Shown: one piece after another, positions 9,125 to 17,912 of the stretch | Layout of the letters: each line of letters begins with the position of its first letter | Numbering within the stretch: position 1 is the first letter of the stretch | From: an uncultured Prevotellaceae bacterium | GTDB lineage: Bacteria > Bacteroidota > Bacteroidia > Bacteroidales > Muribaculaceae | Direction of reading: 5' to 3' | NCBI GenBank assembly: GCA_900318205.1 | Contig: ONJS01000002.1 | Location: forward strand, 82,689-146,688 | Length of the DNA stretch: 64,000 bases | Made by a program: the position numbers and the translations under genes | The notes under the pieces: model-generated | Database searches by the model: none | Seen by the model: the letters and a program-made list of their open reading frames with translations, nothing else | Told to the model about the DNA's origin: nothing

Positions 9125-12040
9125 ATGAGCAATGCAATGAAACATGATATAACCTCAGGAATGATAAAAAGAGGGCGTTACACGCTGTTATTGAGCATGA
9201 TGCTGCTAGGATGGGCATCAGGTTTCGCTCAAGATTTACAGACTGGCGAGTGGGCAACCCTTGAAGACGGCACGCCTCTCAAAGTGGGCCAGACGACCAA
9301 TGACCACGTGTTTGCCCGTAATGCCTACGATGACAACGGTGTACTCAAGACCTATGATAATCTCGTTAGCTTTAAATCAGGTGCCATGCAGACGGTGTGG
9401 CTCTGGCTCGATGACGACGAAATATATTTGAACGAGAAAGTCCAGGCCCTGCCCAAGACCCTGATCAAAGACTATGGTACGCCATACAACGAAATCACCT
9501 ACAACGCATGGCAATGCAATATCTACCTGCCTGAGGGAATCAGAATGGTCAAGGCAGAAGACGAGAATGGTAACGAAATCAGTTTCGTTCAGGGTGACCG
9601 CTTGCCCAATTCGGCTATCTTCAGATTTGCTGACAATATCTCAACCGTGGGAACCAAGGTAATCGACGGCGTCAGGTATCACCCCTATACCATCGTCATC
9701 ACCAACACCGAGACCAATGGCACACACTTCTCGGCCAAGAATGCCGTAGCCTATCAGAATCACGGTGCCCTAAAGAAGGACGATGCCCCGCTGGTCGCCA
9801 TTTTCCTTGAGAACGAGAATCAACGCATAGAAGAAGGACAGCTTGCCGATATGATTATCGCCAATCAGGAATTCGGACTGCGTGAGCCTTTTATGGTGGA
9901 TCCCCAATGGACACCTAACGATTACCGCTTCATCTATGGCGAGGGCGGCAACAATGAGACACAACGCTATCAGCTCTACAACCGCGTGGTGCTTTACGGC
10001 AGTTTGGGAATCAACAATATCGGCGTAACGGGTATCTCGCTGAATACGACTACAGGAAATCTGAATGTGGGCGAGACATTGCAGCTAACCGCAACCATCA
10101 TCCCATCGGACGCCACCATTAAAACAGTGGCCTGGAAATCATCTAACACTGGAGTCGCTACCGTTGACGATAACGGACTAGTCAGGGCTATTGCACCCGG
10201 TTCGGCAACGATTACAGCGACCACGACCGATGGTACCGAACTGTCGGCTTCTTGCCAAGTAACAGTGGTGCAGAGGGTAGAAGGAATTACACTTAATGAA
10301 ACCAGCCTGACGCTCACCCTGCCCGAAACGGCACAATTGTATGCACAAATCACTCCTAGCAACGCCACCAATCAGACCCTGAATTGGACCAGCAGCAATT
10401 CAGCCATTGCAAGAGTTGATAATAACGGATTGGTTACATCGGTTGCCCAGGGAACCGCCACAATACGGGCTACAACCACCGACGGAAGTCATCTGACTGC
10501 TTCATGTGTGGTGACCGTGAGAAGACAGTTGGTTACCTCCATCACGTTGAGCGAGTCCAGTATGGTGATGAATATTGGTGAAACGTCACAATTAAGCGCT
10601 GAAATCACTCCCGACAACGCATCCAACAAGACTGTGGCATGGCGCTCAGGTAACACTTCGGTTGCAACTGTCAACAATGATGGTTTGGTTACTGCAGTTG
10701 GCGCTGGAACCACCTATGTATCTGCTTCCACAATTGACGGCAGTCACCTGACTGCTACCTGTACTATTGAAGTGTTGCCCGATTATACCTTGAGTTTGGA
10801 TACGATATCCTATGTTAGAGGTTCAGACGACAGAATCATGGATTTGCAGGTATCACTAACCAACAGAAATCCGGTTTCTGGAATCCAGTTTAATGTTGCG
10901 TTGCCTGCAGGTATGACGATGAACCTCGTTGACGGCATACCCGATGTCTGGTTAGACGAAGCCCGTAGAACATCGAGTCACAACATCACAGCGAGTCAAT
11001 TAGGTAACGGTAATTACCGTGTTGTGGTTTCATCCTCAACAGCCCAGAACTTGAAGGGCGATGAAGGTGTCCTGGTTCACATGAACTTGCTGTTGCCTCA
11101 ACAGTATGAAACGGGTGAACACATGGTTAACGTCTCCAATATCATTGTTACCGGCGCCAATGCGGCACAGCATCATTTGGGTAATGTTTCCACAATAGTC
11201 CGTTACAAGTATATCGTTGGCGACGCTGATGCCAATGCGGCTGTCGATGTTGCCGACTATACTTCCACCGCAAGCAAAATCATGGGTAAATCCCCGTCAC
11301 CGTTCTATAACGATGCTGCCGATGTGGATGCAAACAACTCGCTGAATGTCATCGACCTGGTAGGCATTACCAATATCTCTCTTGAGATAGATCCCATCAT
11401 CATCAGGCAGGCTCCCGAGAGGCTCGGCCAAGAGAATCGTTTGTTCTGTGACAAACTGGTTCTCATGGCTGATGGCGAACGGGAAATCAACATCGGTATG
11501 GATTGCGGATTTGATTTCGCTGGCTTCCAGATGGATGTGTCATTGCCCGACGGCTTGAAATTGGTGAACGCCTCGCTTGGACAAGATGCTGCTCAACTGG
11601 GATTGGCCACCGAGATGATGCCCGAAGGGACCATCCGCATCTTGGGTACTTCGTTCTCGGATGCTGTTGTCAACGGCGTTTGCCCCGAACTGTTGAAACT
11701 GAGCGTAAAAGCCGACAGAGGCCTGATGCTTGATTCGCGAATCGGATTCAAGGACATTCTCTTTGCCGAGCGTAATCTGACAGCCCACGCGCTTGATGAC
11801 TTGAGCATTGAGTATGTTGAGCCGAGTGCAGTCTATGAAATGAGCAATGAAGCAAAGATTTATGTCGAGAACGGCTCCATCATCGTTGACACTCCTGTTG
11901 CCGGAACGGTGCAGCTGATCGGCGTTGACGGTCGCATGGTGAAGTACCATGCCCAGATTGGCCACAACGTTTATCAAGTTCCTGGTAATACCATCTATAT
12001 CATCCATTTTAATGGCAAAACACTTAAAGTGAGACTATAA
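9125..12040 (+). CDS. Large secreted protein: three BIG2 domains, two cohesin-like modules, internal dockerin-like repeat, sorting-like tail
   Basis: 972 residues from the ATG at 9125, the first ATG after the likely transcript start; in-frame ATGs at 9137 and 9161 also precede the signal peptide, which ends near GFAQ. Residues to about 295 are unrecognised. Three BIG2 Ig-like domains follow at about 300-543, each with the S-N-x-x-x-A-x-V-D-x-x-G-L-V core. A cohesin-like beta module (about 548-690), a degenerate dockerin-like pair (about 698-755: GDADANAAVDVADYT, DVDANNSLNVIDLV) and a second cohesin-like module (about 765-900) come next. The last 65 or so residues resemble type IX secretion sorting domains. 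It is likely a surface adhesin or scaffold. Three nt separate it from the next gene, so they are almost certainly co-transcribed. Confidence 0.8.
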   Translation: MSNAMKHDITSGMIKRGRYTLLLSMMLLGWASGFAQDLQTGEWATLEDGTPLKVGQTTNDHVFARNAYDDNGVLKTYDNLVSFKSGAMQTVWLWLDDDEIYLNEKVQALPKTLIKDYGTPYNEITYNAWQCNIYLPEGIRMVKAEDENGNEISFVQGDRLPNSAIFRFADNISTVGTKVIDGVRYHPYTIVITNTETNGTHFSAKNAVAYQNHGALKKDDAPLVAIFLENENQRIEEGQLADMIIANQEFGLREPFMVDPQWTPNDYRFIYGEGGNNETQRYQLYNRVVLYGSLGINNIGVTGISLNTTTGNLNVGETLQLTATIIPSDATIKTVAWKSSNTGVATVDDNGLVRAIAPGSATITATTTDGTELSASCQVTVVQRVEGITLNETSLTLTLPETAQLYAQITPSNATNQTLNWTSSNSAIARVDNNGLVTSVAQGTATIRATTTDGSHLTASCVVTVRRQLVTSITLSESSMVMNIGETSQLSAEITPDNASNKTVAWRSGNTSVATVNNDGLVTAVGAGTTYVSASTIDGSHLTATCTIEVLPDYTLSLDTISYVRGSDDRIMDLQVSLTNRNPVSGIQFNVALPAGMTMNLVDGIPDVWLDEARRTSSHNITASQLGNGNYRVVVSSSTAQNLKGDEGVLVHMNLLLPQQYETGEHMVNVSNIIVTGANAAQHHLGNVSTIVRYKYIVGDADANAAVDVADYTSTASKIMGKSPSPFYNDAADVDANNSLNVIDLVGITNISLEIDPIIIRQAPERLGQENRLFCDKLVLMADGEREINIGMDCGFDFAGFQMDVSLPDGLKLVNASLGQDAAQLGLATEMMPEGTIRILGTSFSDAVVNGVCPELLKLSVKADRGLMLDSRIGFKDILFAERNLTAHALDDLSIEYVEPSAVYEMSNEAKIYVENGSIIVDTPVAGTVQLIGVDGRMVKYHAQIGHNVYQVPGNTIYIIHFNGKTLKVRL

Positions 12041-12043
12041 ATT

Positions 12044-12697
12044 ATGAGAAATTCATTGATATTGATTGCATTAGCGGTCATCACCACTTTTGCCTCATCG
12101 GCTGATGATAGGCTGTTTATTCAGGATTTCAACATCTCGGCAGGTAAGACCATGCAGGTCCCCGTCGTGTTGCTCAACGATACGGCTTACAGTGGTTTGC
12201 AGACAGATTTGTATCTACCCGATGGGTTGTCACGGGATAAGGAAAACAATGTGTTTCTCATTAATCTGACATCCCGCAAGGACAAGTCACATGTTGTCAC
12301 ATCACGTCAGTTAGACAACGGTGCAATAAGGATTTATGTCACATCAGCTAATGCCAGTGTTTTTTCGGGTAATAGCGGTGCAATTTTGACCTTGAGCATA
12401 ACAGCAGCCAATGATTTCAACAAATCGGCAAAGATTGAGCTGAAAAACAGCATTTGTGCTGAATCTATTGGTACAAGACATGTGTTGAAAAATGAAATCT
12501 GTGAGGTGAACGCTCACTTGAAATGTGATGTAAACGGTGACCTTGAAGTCAACATCGCCGACATCAATGTCATCACCGATATCATCCTCGGTGGAACAGT
12601 TGATCCATTGACGCGTCAACGTGCCGATGTGAATGGCGATGGAGAGATCAACATCGCTGATGTCAATACTGTCACCGATGCAATCCTAAGCAAATAG
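12044..12697 (+). CDS. Secreted cohesin-like plus dockerin type I protein
   Basis: 217 residues. A signal peptide occupies about residues 1-20. Residues 22-150 form a beta-rich module with cohesin-like spacing (QVPVVLLND, SGLQTDLYLPDGL, LDNGAIRIYVTSA, FSGNSGAILTLSI). Residues about 160-217 form a dockerin type I pair: DVNGDLEVNIADINVITDII and DVNGDGEINIADVNTVTDAI, each with the Ca-binding DxNxDxxxxxxD loop. Having a cohesin-like and a dockerin module in one small protein suggests an adaptor that could bridge two partners. It follows the BIG2/cohesin-like gene by 3 nt and is closed by a strong terminator. The cohesin assignment rests on pattern, not on a profile search. Confidence 0.8.
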   Translation: MRNSLILIALAVITTFASSADDRLFIQDFNISAGKTMQVPVVLLNDTAYSGLQTDLYLPDGLSRDKENNVFLINLTSRKDKSHVVTSRQLDNGAIRIYVTSANASVFSGNSGAILTLSITAANDFNKSAKIELKNSICAESIGTRHVLKNEICEVNAHLKCDVNGDLEVNIADINVITDIILGGTVDPLTRQRADVNGDGEINIADVNTVTDAILSK

Positions 12698-12712
12698 ACC
12701 AATTTGAGAACA

Positions 12713-12760
12713 AAAAGAATGGTGGCTAAGCCGTTTCCCGTGCTTAGCCACCATTCTTTT
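12713..12760. terminator. Bidirectional terminator between convergent genes
   Basis: Perfect 18-bp inverted repeat (AAAAGAATGGTGGCTAAG and complement) with a 12-nt loop. The A/T ends serve both strands. Confidence 0.92.
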
Positions 12761-12791
12761 GATATAAATGCCACTCTACAATGTGGATGTG

Positions 12792-13625
12792 TCAATTGTT
12801 CACCAACTTGACAGTGTCGCCTAGGGTGACAATCTGTTGCTTGTAAAGGAGACCGAGGGCTTTCTTGAAGTCTTTTTTGCTGCACTGGAAAGCCTTGTTG
12901 ATATCATCGGGGTCGCTCTTGTCGGTCAGTGCCATCTCGCCGTTGTGAGTCTTGAGGTAGTCAAGGATGCGGTCTCCGAGGTCGTCAACACGCATTTTCT
13001 CGATTTTGGCAAGGGTGACATCAACCTTCCCGTCAGGACGTACTTGCTTGACAAAGGCCGTCAGGCGGTCACCGACGTTGACGTCTTGATAGGTCTCGTT
13101 CTGGTAAATCTGTCCCCAATGGGCATTGTTGACGATGACACGGTAGCCCAGGTCACTACGCTGGACAGCCAACACCTCAACACGCTGGCGGTGATAATAG
13201 TCTGGTTTTGTTTTATTGAGGAATTTGGCAAGTTTGGCGCTGGCAACTATACGCTCGCTGGCGGGGTCAAGATAGACGCGCACAATATAGCTGCGGCCAA
13301 CCTTCATATCGACGCGTTGTTCGCTGAAAGGCACCAGCAGATCCTTGGCGAGAAGTCCCCAATCGAGGAAAGCGCCCACCTGGTTCACCGCCTTGACACG
13401 CATCAAGGCAAAGTCGCCGACGACAGCATTAGGCTCCTCGGTCGTTGCTACCGGGCGGTTCTCGCTGTCGTTGTACACAAACACGCGAATCATGTCTCCT
13501 ACCTTCATTTCAGGGGTGAGATAACGTTTGGGAAGCAGTACCTCGTGGGTGTCGTCATCAATCAGATAAGCGCCGAAATCCACCATACGGTTGATGCGCA
13601 ACTCGTTATATTCTCCAATTTTCAT
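12792..13625 (-). CDS. S1-like RNA-binding protein, CvfB/YitL family
   Basis: 277 residues, standard for the family. It has three S1-like beta-barrel domains in tandem (residues about 1-65, 68-135 and 145-210; for example GAYLIDDDTHEVLLP and GAFLDWGLLAKDLLVP), followed by a C-terminal winged-helix domain (about 215-277, ending LYKQQIVTLGDTVKLV). Family members bind RNA; in Staphylococcus, CvfB affects virulence gene expression. It is cytoplasmic. It stands alone between convergent and divergent neighbours. Its leader (13626-13695) holds a fragment of the repeat family seen elsewhere in the window. Confidence 0.93.
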   Translation of the reverse strand: MKIGEYNELRINRMVDFGAYLIDDDTHEVLLPKRYLTPEMKVGDMIRVFVYNDSENRPVATTEEPNAVVGDFALMRVKAVNQVGAFLDWGLLAKDLLVPFSEQRVDMKVGRSYIVRVYLDPASERIVASAKLAKFLNKTKPDYYHRQRVEVLAVQRSDLGYRVIVNNAHWGQIYQNETYQDVNVGDRLTAFVKQVRPDGKVDVTLAKIEKMRVDDLGDRILDYLKTHNGEMALTDKSDPDDINKAFQCSKKDFKKALGLLYKQQIVTLGDTVKLVNN

Positions 13626-13695
13626 AATCTTTTCATTTATGCTCTCAGGCTATCAACAGGAATGCGGATGCCCGCTAACAGCTAACGCCTAAAGC
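13626..13695 (-). repeat. Partial copy of the intergenic leader repeat
   Basis: On the minus strand it contains GGCATCCGCATTC and TAGCTGTTAGCGG-like words related to the GCATCCGC(A/G)TTCTGACAAC module of the full copies, upstream of the cvfB-like start codon. Confidence 0.45.
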
Positions 13696-13759
13696 CTATT
13701 TTTCTGCAAATTTCGGCAAAAAAATCCATTTCGCGACTTGGTTTTATATGAAAATGTAC

Positions 13760-13767
13760 TACCTTAG
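13760..13767 (+). promoter_or_regulatory. Putative -7 element of the DUF3298 lipoprotein gene
   Basis: TACCTTAG, 7/8 match to TAnnTTTG, with TTGG 18 nt upstream; 33 nt before the ATG. Confidence 0.45.
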
Positions 13768-13800
13768 CGAAAAAAATAAGATTATTCACATCCATTTGCT

Positions 13801-14646
13801 ATGAACACTTTCGCATTCAGACTCTTTATATTGTTGTCAATCACCTCATTACTCTTTTCTTGTGGAAAGAATGGGGCGAACAAAGTCGATGACGGCAAAC
13901 CCGCAGTCATTCTCAAGACTCAGCAGTTGAGCGATAAGTCGAGTTTTACTATGTCGGGAGGCGAACGATGCACTATCACCGCTGACGCCTCTATCGATTT
14001 TCCAGTGAATACTGCCGACGGCATGGCTGTTGACAGCCTGCAACGCCTCTATGCCGCCTATGTGTTGGAGTCGGGCGACAGCCTTTCTTTACAGGAAGCC
14101 ATGCGCCAGGTGGTTGCCAACAGTATGCACCAGTATGACTTCATGCAGGAGCCAGTGGACAAGAACGAGACCGATGAGGGTGAAGGTTTGACTACTGTTA
14201 AGTATGCCACCAGCACCCGAGTCACACCCATCTACAACAAGCATGGCGTGGTGACCTTTGAGCGAGTCGATGTGGTTAAAAAGAATGACAAGGTGACCTC
14301 GGTAACCCACCGCTACTACAGCTTTGACGTGGAGACCCAAACCTTTATCGATGTGAACCGGTTATTCCGTGACGATGCCATTGCCGACGTTTGCCAACTG
14401 CTGCGCCAACAATTGCTTAAGCAGAACAATGCCTCGGGCAACGAGCAGCTCAATGACATGGGTTACTTCAATGTCGAGAATATCATGGTGACCAGCAACT
14501 TCTACTTCGATGACAAGGGGGTGACCTGGAGTTATCTGCCTAACGAATTGGCTGTTGAGGCCGTGGGCGAACCTCGTATCACAATTCCCTATGACGAATT
14601 AAAGGACTACCTGTGTGACGAGAGCGTAATCAATAAGCTCGTGTAA
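13801..14646 (+). CDS. DUF3298/RsiV-like lipoprotein
   Basis: 281 residues. Lipoprotein signal with lipobox LLFSC, Cys21. The C-terminal half (about 150-275: THRYYSFDVETQTFIDVNRLF, NFYFDDKGVTWSYLPNELA, IPYDELKDYL) matches DUF3298, the domain also found in the anti-sigma factor RsiV and in PdaC-like proteins. There is no sign here of an anti-sigma segment, so it is probably a periplasmic-facing lipoprotein of unknown function. The stop codon is followed immediately by a leader-repeat copy that runs up to rsmG. Confidence 0.82.
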   Translation: MNTFAFRLFILLSITSLLFSCGKNGANKVDDGKPAVILKTQQLSDKSSFTMSGGERCTITADASIDFPVNTADGMAVDSLQRLYAAYVLESGDSLSLQEAMRQVVANSMHQYDFMQEPVDKNETDEGEGLTTVKYATSTRVTPIYNKHGVVTFERVDVVKKNDKVTSVTHRYYSFDVETQTFIDVNRLFRDDAIADVCQLLRQQLLKQNNASGNEQLNDMGYFNVENIMVTSNFYFDDKGVTWSYLPNELAVEAVGEPRITIPYDELKDYLCDESVINKLV

Positions 14647-14742
14647 TGCTCGCAGTTTATGCTCGCTGCGCGACCTGTTTAAAGTTTAGTATGTCATCCG
14701 CCTCCTGACAACTGAAAACTAAAAACTGACAACTGAAATAAC
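14647..14742 (+). repeat. Leader repeat copy, fills gap between lipoprotein gene and rsmG
   Basis: Begins at the base after the TAA and ends at the rsmG ATG. Modules in order: TGCTCGC words, TTTAAAGTTTAG, TCATCCGCCTCCTGACAACTG, then AAAACTGACAACTGAA. Confidence 0.8.
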
Positions 14743-15363
14743 ATGGAATATATCCTCAAGTATTTCCCTGAATTGACCGAGATACAGCGCAACCAGATGG
14801 CTGCTCTGGAAAACTTATATCCTGAATGGAACGCCAAAATCAACGTCATTTCCCGTAAGGACATCGACAATCTGGAGATTAATCACATCCTTCATTCGTT
14901 GGGGTTGGTGAAGTTCGTCAAATTTACACCTGGCACGCGAGTGATGGACCTGGGAACGGGTGGAGGATTCCCCGCTATTCCTCTTGCCGTATATTATCCT
15001 GAGGTGACGTTTCATCTCGTGGATCGCATCGGCAAAAAGCTGAAGGTGGCACAAGATATCGCTGAGCGTATAGGGTTGACTAACGTTACCATCCAGCATG
15101 GAGATGTCAAGGAAGTAAAGGGCAAGTTTGACTTTGTGGTCAGCCGTGCAGTGATGCCGTTGGGCGACATGGTGCCACTGGTCAAGCGATTTATCGCCAG
15201 CGAGGATCACAACGCCGTTCCCAATGGTCTGCTCTGCCTCAAGGGCGGTGACCTGAGCGGCGAAGTACAGCAGTTCAAGAACCAAGTTCTCATCGATGAC
15301 CTCTCCAGCTATTTCAAGGAAGATTTCTTCAAAACCAAGAAAATCCTCTACCTCCCCCTATAA
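14743..15363 (+). CDS. rsmG: 16S rRNA (guanine-527-N7)-methyltransferase
   Basis: 206 residues, the usual RsmG/GidB length. It methylates N7 of G527 in the 530 loop of 16S rRNA using S-adenosylmethionine; loss in many bacteria gives low-level streptomycin resistance. The SAM-binding motif DLGTGGGFPAIPLAV lies near residues 67-81, then HLVDRIGKKLKVAQ, and VVSRAVMPLGDMV contains the conserved SRA. It lies 33 nt before the metallo-hydrolase gene on the same strand, so they probably form an operon. Confidence 0.96.
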   Translation: MEYILKYFPELTEIQRNQMAALENLYPEWNAKINVISRKDIDNLEINHILHSLGLVKFVKFTPGTRVMDLGTGGGFPAIPLAVYYPEVTFHLVDRIGKKLKVAQDIAERIGLTNVTIQHGDVKEVKGKFDFVVSRAVMPLGDMVPLVKRFIASEDHNAVPNGLLCLKGGDLSGEVQQFKNQVLIDDLSSYFKEDFFKTKKILYLPL

Positions 15364-15396
15364 CCATTAAACTTTAACCATTATCCTTTAAACGAT

Positions 15397-16035
15397 ATGA
15401 ACGCGACTATGATGTCCGTCAACCCGTTTGGCGAAAATATGTACATCCTGTGGGACGAGGCTTCGCATGAGGCCGTCGTTATCGACCCTGGCATGATGCG
15501 CGAAGGTGAGCGCGATATGGTGACAAAATTCATTGATGAGCACCAGCTGAACGTGAAGCACATCCTGTTAACCCACCTGCACGTTGACCACATCACTGGT
15601 GCCCGTTGGCTAGCTGACAAGACGGGATCTGACGTGTGTGGCAGTGCCCTGGACAACCCATTAGGACAGGAGTTGCCCGACCAGGTGGCACATTTCCGCA
15701 TCAATATCGAGGTGGAGCCTTTGACGGTTGATCGCAACTTGTCTGAAGGTGACACTTTACAGTTGGGCGACGAGCTCATCCAAGTGTTGCACGTTCCCGG
15801 TCACAGCCCAGGCGGTTTGGCCTTTTATGTGCCGCAGAGCAATTTGCTGTTCAGTGGTGACACCATCTTCAACGGTAGCATCGGTCGCACCGACTTGTGG
15901 GGCGGTGATTTTGCCCAGCTCATCAACAGCATCCGCGAGAAAATCCTCCCGCTCCCCGACGAGACCGTTATTGCCTCGGGCCATGGTCCCACAACCACCG
16001 TCGCCGACGAGAAACGCTGCAACCCCTTCTTGTAA
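15397..16035 (+). CDS. MBL-fold metallo-hydrolase (glyoxalase II-like)
   Basis: 212 residues. The metallo-beta-lactamase zinc motif THLHVDHITG is present, followed by the later ligands in VPGHSPGG and the FSGDTIFNGSIGRTDLWGG stretch typical of small glyoxalase II/YcbL-type hydrolases. A C-terminal SGHGP supplies the last histidine. It lacks the C-terminal substrate domain of classical GloB, so the substrate is uncertain; thioester hydrolysis is the usual guess. Cytoplasmic, second gene after rsmG. Confidence 0.92.
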   Translation: MNATMMSVNPFGENMYILWDEASHEAVVIDPGMMREGERDMVTKFIDEHQLNVKHILLTHLHVDHITGARWLADKTGSDVCGSALDNPLGQELPDQVAHFRINIEVEPLTVDRNLSEGDTLQLGDELIQVLHVPGHSPGGLAFYVPQSNLLFSGDTIFNGSIGRTDLWGGDFAQLINSIREKILPLPDETVIASGHGPTTTVADEKRCNPFL

Positions 16036-16056
16036 CTGAAGGGACAGAAACAATGC

Positions 16057-16097
16057 AAAAAAACGGAGAATCCCAGAAAGAAGGGTTCTCCGTTTTT
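16057..16097. terminator. Bidirectional terminator
   Basis: AAAACGGAGAATCCC pairs with GGGTTCTCCGTTTT apart from one bulged T, with a run of A on one side and T on the other. It sits between the convergent metallo-hydrolase and barrel genes. Confidence 0.85.
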
Positions 16098-16113
16098 CCG
16101 TTATCTCCGTCAA

Positions 16114-16965
16114 TTACAAAGCAATGGCAACGCCCAATGTCCAAGTATTCTTGATTTCGGGACCGAATCCTTTCTTAAACACGTTGCAGGGGCTATAGCG
16201 GCAGTAAATGCCAATGCGATTATAGGACAAAGCGCCATAGACATCAAAGGTCAGCTTGTTCTGCTTGATTCCGCGGTAAGACACGTCGTAGTGGGTCTTG
16301 TTGACCTTATAATGGGTGTTGCACTTGGCATAAATGTTCCAATTCATGATTCCGCCTAGTGTGATATGGAAATCTTTCCCTAAGAACTGCTGGAATTGGA
16401 GCGGAAATTGGATGGCTCTTACCGAGAGGACCGATGAACGGTCAACGGTGCCTTCTGGATAAGACTCAATTCCCACAATGTTGGTAGCTTCATCCATGAC
16501 AAAACAGTTGGGGCGCTTGAGTGAAAAACGCTTGTGGTCATAGCCCACGCCAATCGAGAATTGCTGTCCATGCAGGGTGTTATAATTGAGGCTGGCAATG
16601 TTGAGGATACCCCAGTTGAAACTGTTGTTGATCAGATCATAGGAAGTACTGACGCCTCCTCCGAAGTATAATCCTGAACTAACGATGCTCCAGTGGTATT
16701 CCTTGTTGCTGCTCTTCTTGAACGGGAAATTCAATTCCCAGTCGCTGGTCGTGTGAACGGTGTCGTTTGAGGCATGTTGCACGGTGTAGGTGTAACTGAA
16801 GTCCTCATTGTCTTTTTGACCCACAACTTTTACTCGTGTGCCGGTTGTGGTCTCGGTGATGATGACTTGATTAGGTGCTTCAATAACGGTAACGGTGTCA
16901 GGCGTTTGTGCCGATATGGTCACTGCTGCCATCATGGCTGCGATGATGATTGAGAATTTCTTCAT
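16114..16965 (-). CDS. Outer-membrane beta-barrel protein, last gene of the ECF sigma operon
   Basis: 283 residues. Signal peptide MKKFSIIIAAMMAAVTISA, then a polar region and a series of alternating beta strands ending in an aromatic/hydrophobic C-terminus (TWTLGVAIAL), as expected for a small outer-membrane barrel. It is clearly paralogous to the protein at 18552-19286: both have the INNSF, NYNxLHGQ and KRPN words and the end GPEIKNTW. It lies 25 nt downstream of the small secreted protein and so belongs to the sigma factor operon. Function unknown; a role in the envelope response run by this sigma factor is inferred from position. Confidence 0.8.
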   Translation of the reverse strand: MKKFSIIIAAMMAAVTISAQTPDTVTVIEAPNQVIITETTTGTRVKVVGQKDNEDFSYTYTVQHASNDTVHTTSDWELNFPFKKSSNKEYHWSIVSSGLYFGGGVSTSYDLINNSFNWGILNIASLNYNTLHGQQFSIGVGYDHKRFSLKRPNCFVMDEATNIVGIESYPEGTVDRSSVLSVRAIQFPLQFQQFLGKDFHITLGGIMNWNIYAKCNTHYKVNKTHYDVSYRGIKQNKLTFDVYGALSYNRIGIYCRYSPCNVFKKGFGPEIKNTWTLGVAIAL

Positions 16966-16990
16966 GATGAGTTTGTTTATTTGATTGTGA

Positions 16991-17437
16991 TTATTTCCTG
17001 ATTAACTTCTTGATCTCGTTGGCGCTGGCCCTGCCTTCCATATAGATGAGTGTGACGACATTCTTGGGTGACTTGCGGGCCAGGTTTTGGTTCAGGTAAA
17101 AGATGTAACGGTTATCACGTTTCATCTTTTTCATCGTGTAGAAGCCGTAGTACAGTTGGCCATTGCGGTACTCCACTTCCTTGTCGATGGCTTGTGCTCC
17201 GTCTTTGACCACAAGATTCTCAATGATTTCGGCTTGAGTCTTGTCAGTCACGCTAACGCTGTGATAGACTGTGAGCCCGATTTCGTGGGCTTGACTGCCG
17301 GTGACGATAATCTCGGTAGCACCTGTGGCCTTCTTGTACCGCCCGTCAAACAAGCGGTTGATGTTTAAGCCGGTTTGTGCCAAGGCTGCCATGGTGGTCA
17401 GCAGGCAGGTCAGGATGATGATTGTAGTCCGTTTCAT
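16991..17437 (-). CDS. Small secreted protein in the sigma factor operon, unknown function
   Basis: 148 residues from the ATG at 17437, which starts a clear signal peptide (MKRTTIIILTCLLTTMAALA). An upstream in-frame start at 17470 would overlap the preceding gene and put extra polar residues before the signal peptide. The mature part is basic, with a Tyr-rich centre (GQLYYGFYTMKKMKRDNRYIFYLNQ), and ends in a helix (EIKKLIRK). Similar small exported proteins accompany ECF operons in Bacteroidales; I do not recognise a characterised family. Confidence 0.72.
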   Translation of the reverse strand: MKRTTIIILTCLLTTMAALAQTGLNINRLFDGRYKKATGATEIIVTGSQAHEIGLTVYHSVSVTDKTQAEIIENLVVKDGAQAIDKEVEYRNGQLYYGFYTMKKMKRDNRYIFYLNQNLARKSPKNVVTLIYMEGRASANEIKKLIRK

Positions 17438-17450
17438 ATTGTCGCGTTGT

Positions 17451-17912
17451 TTATTCGTTATCAAGTTCAAGGGCTGCGCCCAGACTGGAAAGTTGATCGG
17501 TCATGGCGTCGGCAGCATTGTCCATCATGTTCAAGTCATTAGATATCAGCGCCATGACCTTATCATCGTCTTGTACAACCAAGCCGTTAACATAGGCAAT
17601 GCACACGTCAGCCGATTGTTGCTGGTGCCATAAGGCATATCCACCTGCTGCAAGGACAATCGCTATCGAAGCCGCAATGCCGATGAACTTGTTGCGGTTG
17701 TTCTTTTTAGCAACGCGCTGGCTCTCATGACGATGGGCGGAAAAGTAGCCCATTGTGAAGCGCGCCTCGTCAATCGCCTCGCTGCTCCAGGGACAGTCTG
17801 CAAGGATTTCACGCAGCATCTGCTCCTCTTGGACGCTGGTCTCTCCGTCAAAGTAACGCTCGATAAGCTGCTCCAGTTCGGCTTGGTTAGATATGTGTTG
17901 ATTCTTGTTCAT
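17451..17912 (-). CDS. Putative anti-sigma factor, single membrane span
   Basis: 153 residues. The N-terminal cytoplasmic part (about 1-70: LIERYFDGETSVQEEQMLREIL, typical of short Bacteroidetes anti-sigma-like proteins) is followed by one hydrophobic helix (about 75-95, FIGIAASIAIVLAAGGYALW) and a short periplasmic tail. Its start overlaps the sigma factor stop by 4 nt, so translation is probably coupled, as is usual for a sigma/anti-sigma pair. There is no zinc-binding HxxxCxxC motif, so binding to the sigma factor is inferred. Confidence 0.78.
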   Translation of the reverse strand: MNKNQHISNQAELEQLIERYFDGETSVQEEQMLREILADCPWSSEAIDEARFTMGYFSAHRHESQRVAKKNNRNKFIGIAASIAIVLAAGGYALWHQQQSADVCIAYVNGLVVQDDDKVMALISNDLNMMDNAADAMTDQLSSLGAALELDNE

